64,000 bases of DNA from VBWE01 sp943372645 (lineage in GTDB: Bacteria > Bacteroidota > Bacteroidia > Palsa-965), in contig CALRZN010000002.1 of assembly GCA_943372645.1 (NCBI GenBank), positions 1 to 64,000 on the forward strand. The letters are read 5' to 3'. Positions 59,854-64,000 of this stretch are shown piece after piece. How positions within the stretch are numbered: the first letter of the stretch is position 1; every line of letters starts with the position of its first letter. The translations under genes and the position numbers were made by a program. Under the pieces are notes generated by a model. The model searched no databases. It was not told the origin of the DNA and saw only the letters and a list, made by a program, of their open reading frames with translations.

Positions 59854-59874
59854 CTGCGCAACCGTTATGCGCAG
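59854..59874. promoter_or_regulatory. 21-bp operator, RING/TerD copy
   Basis: CTGCGCA-ACCGTTA-TGCGCAG, same arms and same 21-bp span as the rtcB operator. It lies 9 nt upstream of the -7 box of the RING/TerD gene. Confidence 0.75.
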
Positions 59875-59955
59875 TAAATTCATTTTGTTGCGCTTTTGTC
59901 TATTTTGCTGTTTATCAGGAACTTAATTTTGTTTAAACCTCCGTTTTCAATTCAT

Positions 59956-59976
59956 CTGCGCAAATACATTGCGCAG
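59956..59976. promoter_or_regulatory. 21-bp operator, WYL regulator copy
   Basis: CTGCGCAA-ATACA-TTGCGCAG, again 21 bp with the same arms. It lies 15 nt before a TATATTTA box (59992-59999) and 46 nt before the WYL start, fitting autoregulation. Confidence 0.75.
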
Positions 59977-60021
59977 TAAAAACAAAGCCGCTATATTTAT
60001 CCGTTCCTAAAAAGCACCGTT

Positions 60022-61038
60022 ATGCCCATTAACAAACAGGCGCTCATCCGCTACAAAACCATTGACAACTGTTTGCAGAACCGTTTCCGCAAGTGGACGC
60101 TGGAAGACCTGATTGAAGCGTGCAGCGATGCGTTGTACGAATACGAAGGCATTACCCGCGGCATCAGCCGCCGCACCATACAGCTCGACATCCAGAACAT
60201 GCGCAGTGAAAAACTGGGCTACAATGCGCCGATTATTGTAACTGACAAAAAGTTTTACAGCTACGAAGAAAAGGGATTCAGCATTACCAATACGCCGCTT
60301 ACACAGCAGGACCTCGGCACGTTAAATGAAGTGCTGGATGTACTTAAACAGTTTAAAGGGTTTGGTTATTTCCAGGAAATAAACGGCATGGTAACGCGCC
60401 TGGAAGACAAACTGTACAAGCAGCAGCACAAAGGCAAATCGTACATTGACTTTGAAAAAAACGAACTGCTGAAGGGACTGGAGTTTATTGATCCGATTCA
60501 CCAGGCCATCCGCGCAAAGAAAACGCTGGCCATTCATTACAAATCGTTCAAGGCACGTGAAGCCACGCGCATGGTGGTGTTTGCCTACCTGCTGAAAGAA
60601 TACCGCAACCGCTGGTTTATGCTCGGCGCCACGCCCAAAGGATTGATAAACCTGGCACTCGACCGCATGGTGAGCGTGGAAGAAGCACCCGGCGAAAAAT
60701 ATGTAAAACCGGATTTTGATGTGTTTACGTTTTATGATGACACCATCGGCGTTACCAAAATGCACGGGCAGAAACCGCAGCTGATTGTATTCCGCGTTGC
60801 AGAAGCACACGCCCCTTACCTGCTCACCAAGCCGATGCATAGCAGCCAGAAATTGCTGAAACAGGAAAAAAACAGCAGCCTGTTTTCCATCGAAGTGATC
60901 TGGAACTTTGAAGTGGAGCGTGAACTGCTGGGCTTCGGCGAACACCTGCAGGTGCTTAGTCCGAAGAAATTGGTGAAGCGCATGGCTGCACGGATATCGT
61001 GGCTGAAAAAACAATACGACGCAGCCGAAGAAAAATAA
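60022..61038 (+). CDS. WYL-domain transcriptional regulator
   Basis: A 338-residue protein. The first about 65 residues are a winged HTH of the DeoR/YafY kind (YKTIDNCLQNRFRKWTLEDLIEACSDALYEYEG, ISRRTIQLDIQNMRS). About 160-235 is the WYL ligand-binding domain (TLAIHYKSFKAREATRMVVFAYLLKEYRNRWFMLGATPKG), with RWFMLG instead of WYL itself. A C-terminal WCX-like extension follows (VIWNFEVERELLGFGEHLQVLSPKKLVKRMAA). WYL proteins often sense nucleic acids or nucleotides and control defence and RNA-repair genes. It is divergent from the RING/TerD gene and shares the CTGCGCA operator with it and rtcB, so it is the probable regulator. A basic unknown protein follows downstream. Confidence 0.92.
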   Translation: MPINKQALIRYKTIDNCLQNRFRKWTLEDLIEACSDALYEYEGITRGISRRTIQLDIQNMRSEKLGYNAPIIVTDKKFYSYEEKGFSITNTPLTQQDLGTLNEVLDVLKQFKGFGYFQEINGMVTRLEDKLYKQQHKGKSYIDFEKNELLKGLEFIDPIHQAIRAKKTLAIHYKSFKAREATRMVVFAYLLKEYRNRWFMLGATPKGLINLALDRMVSVEEAPGEKYVKPDFDVFTFYDDTIGVTKMHGQKPQLIVFRVAEAHAPYLLTKPMHSSQKLLKQEKNSSLFSIEVIWNFEVERELLGFGEHLQVLSPKKLVKRMAARISWLKKQYDAAEEK

Positions 61039-61071
61039 TTTGGAAGTTATATCCGGATTCATTTACATTTG
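61039..61071 (+). promoter_or_regulatory. Promoter of the basic hypothetical gene
   Basis: TTTG (61039-61042), 21 nt, then TACATTTG (61064-61071), a perfect -7 box. It gives a leader of about 230 nt before the ATG at 61306. Confidence 0.6.
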
Positions 61072-61110
61072 CCGCACAATAAAAAAAGCACTCCATCTTT
61101 TTTTTGAAAA

Positions 61111-61157
61111 GGAGGGCCATCATGAAAAGTCGTACACCCTTTACCGAAAGCCTGTAG
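61111..61157 (+). promoter_or_regulatory. Leader micro-ORF with strong Shine-Dalgarno
   Basis: AAGGAGGG (61109-61116) stands 6 nt before ATG 61122. The ORF reads MKSRTPFTESL and stops at 61157. A preceding CTCC/GGAG and CTTTT/GAAAAG pairing could hide the Shine-Dalgarno. Shine-Dalgarno sequences are rare in Bacteroidota, so this one is notable. Confidence 0.45.
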
Positions 61158-61255
61158 CAGCGTAACCGCCGCCGGGGAATCCTTTTTCCTTTTTTTAAAC
61201 CAATAATCGCAGCGCATCCCGCTGTGTGATTCCTGTTGCTGTTTGCTGTGCAGGT

Positions 61256-61276
61256 AAACGACTGCGGTCGTTTTCT
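61256..61276 (+). terminator. Weak terminator-like hairpin in the leader
   Basis: AAACGAC (61256-61262) and GTCGTTT (61267-61273) with a TGCG loop, followed by TCTTTCC. The T-run is broken, so it may attenuate rather than end transcription, or pause polymerase. Confidence 0.35.
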
Positions 61277-61305
61277 TTCCTGTTTTACAATTGACTTTTT
61301 CAACT

Positions 61306-62037
61306 ATGGCCACAGCCGGATGGGCAGACTATGCCCGCGTGAGTCGTATCAAAACTGCGCGCAGGCGCAAACGACTCGTTATAAAATACAACGATAAAAA
61401 ACTGCTGGCAATGCATCGTGAGCTTGATGCATTGTATGAACGCGATCGTAACCTCGGTTATGAAGCGCTGGTTCCGCCCATACAGCGCGGGTGGAAACGC
61501 TCGTTTGTGCTGCGCGAAGAATTTGAGCGCAGCCGCGATGCTGCGTTTTATATTGAACTGCTTAAAAAAATAAACACCGTGGAATACAGCTACCGCCGCG
61601 ATTTTAAAAAGAAGAAAAAAAGGCGCGGCCGGAAAGTACATGTAGAGCGCCCGCAATACCTTAAAACATTGTCTGAATGGGAACTGACACGTTTAAAACT
61701 GACGGAACGCGAACGCATGTGTTTTGCCGAGGTGATTGAACCGACACACCGCCGGCACGAATGGAAGAAAATTTATGTTTTCCAGGAACCGTGGCGTTAC
61801 CGTTTGAAAACAGAGCCAAACCTGATTACAAAGGTGCGTGTTTTTGATTCGTTGCTTAAACAGGAAATAGCACAACTCGAAAACGTTTTATTTTCCGGCG
61901 AAATCTATGGCCGCTGGTGGAAACTTACACGGGGACAAAGCAATTGGAACTCACGCTGGCGCATACACCTTGAAAAACCGGAACCGAATTACATGGCATT
62001 GCTCCGGCACAATCCGCTGGATGTGCGGCTGCTGTGA
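61306..62037 (+). CDS. Basic hypothetical protein
   Basis: A 243-residue protein from the ATG at 61306 (MATAGWADYARVSRIKTARRRKR), very rich in Lys, Arg, Trp and Tyr. It has no signal. YSYRRDFKKKKKRRGRKVHVERP is a strongly basic centre, and WWKLTRGQSNWNSRWRIHLEKPEPNY lies near the end. Nucleic-acid binding is plausible from its charge. I do not recognise the family. It is downstream of the WYL regulator on the same strand but has its own promoter, leader and micro-ORF. Confidence 0.6.
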   Translation: MATAGWADYARVSRIKTARRRKRLVIKYNDKKLLAMHRELDALYERDRNLGYEALVPPIQRGWKRSFVLREEFERSRDAAFYIELLKKINTVEYSYRRDFKKKKKRRGRKVHVERPQYLKTLSEWELTRLKLTERERMCFAEVIEPTHRRHEWKKIYVFQEPWRYRLKTEPNLITKVRVFDSLLKQEIAQLENVLFSGEIYGRWWKLTRGQSNWNSRWRIHLEKPEPNYMALLRHNPLDVRLL

Positions 62038-62049
62038 AACGCCATGCGG

Positions 62050-62733
62050 TTACGCATCCACATCCGCCAGCCCGTTTTTCAGCGCAAACACCACCAGCCC
62101 CGCCACATTGCGCGAATTGGTTTTCTGCAGCAGGTTGTTGCGGTGCCCGTTTACGGTTTTCACGCTGATGAACAGTTTTTCGGCAATTTCTTCCGATGTA
62201 AGCTGTTTGCAGATGAGGCTGAGTATTTCTTCTTCGCGGCGCGTGAGCTCGATGTTGGTGGTGTGCAGCGATTTCAGTTTTGTTTTTTTGCCGAGGTTGC
62301 CCTGTATGGCGCGCAGCGTGCGTTCGTTGATGTACGAGCCTTTCGTGTGGACGCTTTCGATGGCTTCGCGCACTTCTTTCGGATCGCAGTCTTTTACGAG
62401 GTAGCCGTGCGCGCCGTGTTCGATGAGTTTGGCGATAAAACTTTCGTCCTGGTGTACCGAAAGAATCAGCACTTTAATGGACGGGAACTTACGCAGCACC
62501 ATGTCGGTAACGTCAATGCCTGAAAATTCGCGGTCGCCGTCAGCGGGCAGCGAGAGGTCAACCAGCAGCACATCGGGCAGTTCGGGGAGGGCAGAAAGTT
62601 TTTCTTCGGCCGAAAAACCGTTTTCCGATTCAAACATCACCGTGGTTTTGTCCCAGAACGAAAGCAGGGCTTTCATGCCTTCGCGGAAAAGAAACTGGTC
62701 TTCGATGAGACCTATTTTTATTTTTTGTTCCAT
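62050..62733 (-). CDS. NarL/LuxR-type response regulator
   Basis: A 227-residue two-domain regulator. The receiver domain has IGLIEDQFLFREG (acidic pair), DVLLVDLSLP with the phospho-accepting Asp, and KVLILSVHQDES and GYLVKDCDPKEV with the conserved Lys. The LuxR HTH is at about 160-220 (ELTRREEEILSLICKQLTSEEIAEKLFISVKTVNGHRNNLLQKTNSRN). The kinase gene is 68 nt upstream on the same strand. The gap holds GCAATGT repeats. Target genes unknown. Confidence 0.93.
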   Translation of the reverse strand: MEQKIKIGLIEDQFLFREGMKALLSFWDKTTVMFESENGFSAEEKLSALPELPDVLLVDLSLPADGDREFSGIDVTDMVLRKFPSIKVLILSVHQDESFIAKLIEHGAHGYLVKDCDPKEVREAIESVHTKGSYINERTLRAIQGNLGKKTKLKSLHTTNIELTRREEEILSLICKQLTSEEIAEKLFISVKTVNGHRNNLLQKTNSRNVAGLVVFALKNGLADVDA

Positions 62734-62743
62734 GATCGTAAAC

Positions 62744-62805
62744 TATTTACCGCGATGTAACGCAATGTTTTGCGCAATGTCACGCAATGTATTCTTTTCT
62801 TTTAA
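62744..62805. repeat. GCAATGT-family repeat
   Basis: TTTACCGCGATGTAACGCAATGTTTTGCGCAATGTCACGCAATGT: four units of the family, in one orientation. It lies between the kinase gene and its response regulator, inside one transcription unit. Confidence 0.5.
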
Positions 62806-63593
62806 CCCATTAATGGTATTTCTGCCGTTACGGCGATGCCGCCCTGTTCGCTGTTTTTTATGGTTACGGTTCCGTTAAGTGCGTGTATGCGGGTTTCGAT
62901 GCTGTGCTGCCCGATCCCTTTTTTCAGGTTGGTTTCGTCAAAACCTTTGCCGTTATCGTTGTAATGTAATATTACGCTTCCGGCCTGCTGCTGCAGGTGC
63001 AGGCGGATGTGCGTGGCCTGCGCGTGGCGGATGGTGTTATTTACCAGTTCCATGCATACACGGTAAAGCCCGAGTTCGGCGGCAAGCGGCAGGCGGTGCG
63101 AATAATTACCGGTAATTACTTCCAGCTGCAGTTTGCCTAGTTTGTTCAGGTCGGTGGCCATGGCTTCGAGCGTTTGCGCGAGTCCGAAACTTTCGAGCAG
63201 GGGCGGCATCAGTTCGTGGCTGATGCGGCGCGTGGAGGCCAGCGCGTTTTCGAGCATGCCGCGCACCTGCTGCATGTGTGTGATCTGCGCCGGCTGCAGG
63301 GCCGTTTCCTGTTCAATGTGCATGAGGTGCATGCGCGCCATGGACAGCGCCGCGCCCAGTTCGTCGTGCAGGTCGCGGGCAATGCGTTTGCGTTCTTCCT
63401 CCTGCACCGCAATACTGGCCTGCAGTAACTCGAACTGGTGCTGTGCGTTTAGTTTTTCCTGTTTGAGTTTTTGGGTAAGCAGCTTCTTTTTGAATTGCTG
63501 GTTAAGCAGCAGTACGCCCAATACAATCAGGAAAACCACGCCGGTGAGTGGCAGCAGTGCGGATAAAAAATTTATGTCGTTGGCCGTTTCCAT
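62802..63593 (-). CDS. NarX/DesK-type sensor histidine kinase
   Basis: A 263-residue protein with one membrane helix (about 10-32) and hardly any sensor domain. A coiled coil (LLNQQFKKKLLTQKLKQEKLNAQHQFELLQAS) leads to the HisKA_3 site ERKRIARDLHDELGAALSMARMHL with the phosphorylated His, and the ATP part ELVNNTIRHAQATHIRLHLQ and HYNDNGKGFDET. The sensing is probably by the membrane protein encoded before it, whose reading frame overlaps its start by 22 nt. It pairs with the LuxR regulator downstream. Confidence 0.9.
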   Translation of the reverse strand: METANDINFLSALLPLTGVVFLIVLGVLLLNQQFKKKLLTQKLKQEKLNAQHQFELLQASIAVQEEERKRIARDLHDELGAALSMARMHLMHIEQETALQPAQITHMQQVRGMLENALASTRRISHELMPPLLESFGLAQTLEAMATDLNKLGKLQLEVITGNYSHRLPLAAELGLYRVCMELVNNTIRHAQATHIRLHLQQQAGSVILHYNDNGKGFDETNLKKGIGQHSIETRIHALNGTVTIKNSEQGGIAVTAEIPLMG

Positions 63594-64000
63594 AATCCAA
63601 TAAAAAAAGAAGAGTACATGACCAGGGAGAAAAAACCGTGAACAATCCAGGAATACTGACTCAGGTAAATCGGGAACGACCGGTTGATTACATCACCAAA
63701 GTAAAACAAAAGCAGGTTCGATGAAAAATAAATCAGCAGGCCCGCATTGATCCAGTTTATGCTTTTGAATTTCCCGTCGGCAACTTCTTTCACCGCTTCG
63801 TTCTGCGCGATGTTGAGTGTGAAAAACGAAAGGATAATTACCAGCACCGATTCAACAGTAAGGGCATTCGAGTCGAATGTAAACAACCCCTGGATAAAAA
63901 AGGAATTAATAATACTGAACACCAGGAACAGGATGAGTACCGTATTAAAGATCCGCGGATCAATGTAGTTGCGCAGAACTGATTTAAAAAACCAGAGCAG
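63572..64000 (-). CDS. Multi-helix membrane protein, cut by the window end
   Basis: The frame stays open to the window end (64000), so the first residue seen is internal; the GTG at 63920-63922 is not needed as a start. At least 143 residues carry four or more hydrophobic helices (IFNTVLILFLVFSIINSFFI, ALTVESVLVIILSFFTLNIA, AGLLIYFSSNLLLFYFG, VHGFFSLVMYSSFFIGLW). Its stop overlaps the kinase start by 22 nt, so it is coupled to the two-component system and may be its sensor. Confidence 0.7.
   Translation of the reverse strand: MLWFFKSVLRNYIDPRIFNTVLILFLVFSIINSFFIQGLFTFDSNALTVESVLVIILSFFTLNIAQNEAVKEVADGKFKSINWINAGLLIYFSSNLLLFYFGDVINRSFPIYLSQYSWIVHGFFSLVMYSSFFIGLWKRPTT

Noticed and set aside
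1..64000. tRNA and rRNA genes
   Set aside because: No stretch with a cloverleaf or rRNA core sequence was seen in the intergenic regions; those regions hold hairpin repeats and promoters instead.

Overview
This 64 kb window is a chromosomal segment from a member of the Bacteroidota. The signs are a GldH gliding lipoprotein, three large secreted or surface proteins with type IX (T9SS) C-terminal domains or SprB-like repeats, a RicT/PSP1 protein beside gldH and holB, Bacteroidota-type -7 boxes (TAnnTTTG) and almost no Shine-Dalgarno sequences. I cannot place it more finely. I see no rRNA, tRNA, CRISPR array, transposase or prophage. Most of the DNA is ordinary core genome with about 54 protein genes.

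Layout. 0-4.5 kb: a lipoprotein, a DEDD exonuclease, and an arsR-tauE-persulfide dioxygenase/rhodanese operon for reactive sulfur. 4.6-9 kb: two glycosyltransferases and the two CoA-transferase subunits. 9-17.4 kb: PBP1A, gldH, a STAS-like protein, RicT, a WG-repeat protein and holB. 17.5-25.7 kb: pgk, lipoproteins, CvpA, cyclophilin, pheS, a TPR protein and enoyl-CoA hydratase. 25.6-31.2 kb: a giant lamin-tail T9SS protein, then asd behind a probable attenuator, then lspA. 31.2-36.2 kb: two histone-H1-like Lys/Ala/Pro-rich proteins (one carrying a DksA domain) and ileS. 36.4-51.3 kb: GT39, RidA, SprB-repeat proteins, VanZ, fructosamine kinase, radical SAM, cupin, and an ABC ATPase with its membrane partner. 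51.4-62 kb: rtcB, a GNAT/ATP-grasp pair, a V4R sensor kinase, a RING/TerD-like protein, a WYL regulator and a basic unknown protein. 62-64 kb: a NarL-type two-component system and a membrane protein cut by the window end.

The most interesting system is at 51.4-61.1 kb. A 21-bp palindrome, CTGCGCA-N7-TGCGCAG, occurs three times: once upstream of rtcB and twice in the divergent region between the RING/TerD gene and the WYL regulator. In the first two it lies 8-9 nt before a -7-like box, followed by the same TTTGCATCATCA. This points to an RNA-repair regulon probably run by the WYL protein. The 280-nt leader of the RING/TerD gene contains three copies of one hairpin, each with a 14-nt 5' strand, a 15-nt 3' strand, the same bulged C and compensatory base changes. 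This looks like a genuine structured RNA. The leader before asd has a Lys-rich mini-ORF and mutually exclusive terminator/antiterminator hairpins. IleRS carries a permuted GIHH signature in place of HxGH.

The intergenic regions hold several families of repeat-built hairpins. The units are TTTGCAG/GGCAGT, GCAATGT, CACAAAG, AGTCCCA, ACATTGAA and GTCAGTTCGAG. Some are nested inside one another, and one compact 127-bp element overlaps the stop codon of holB.
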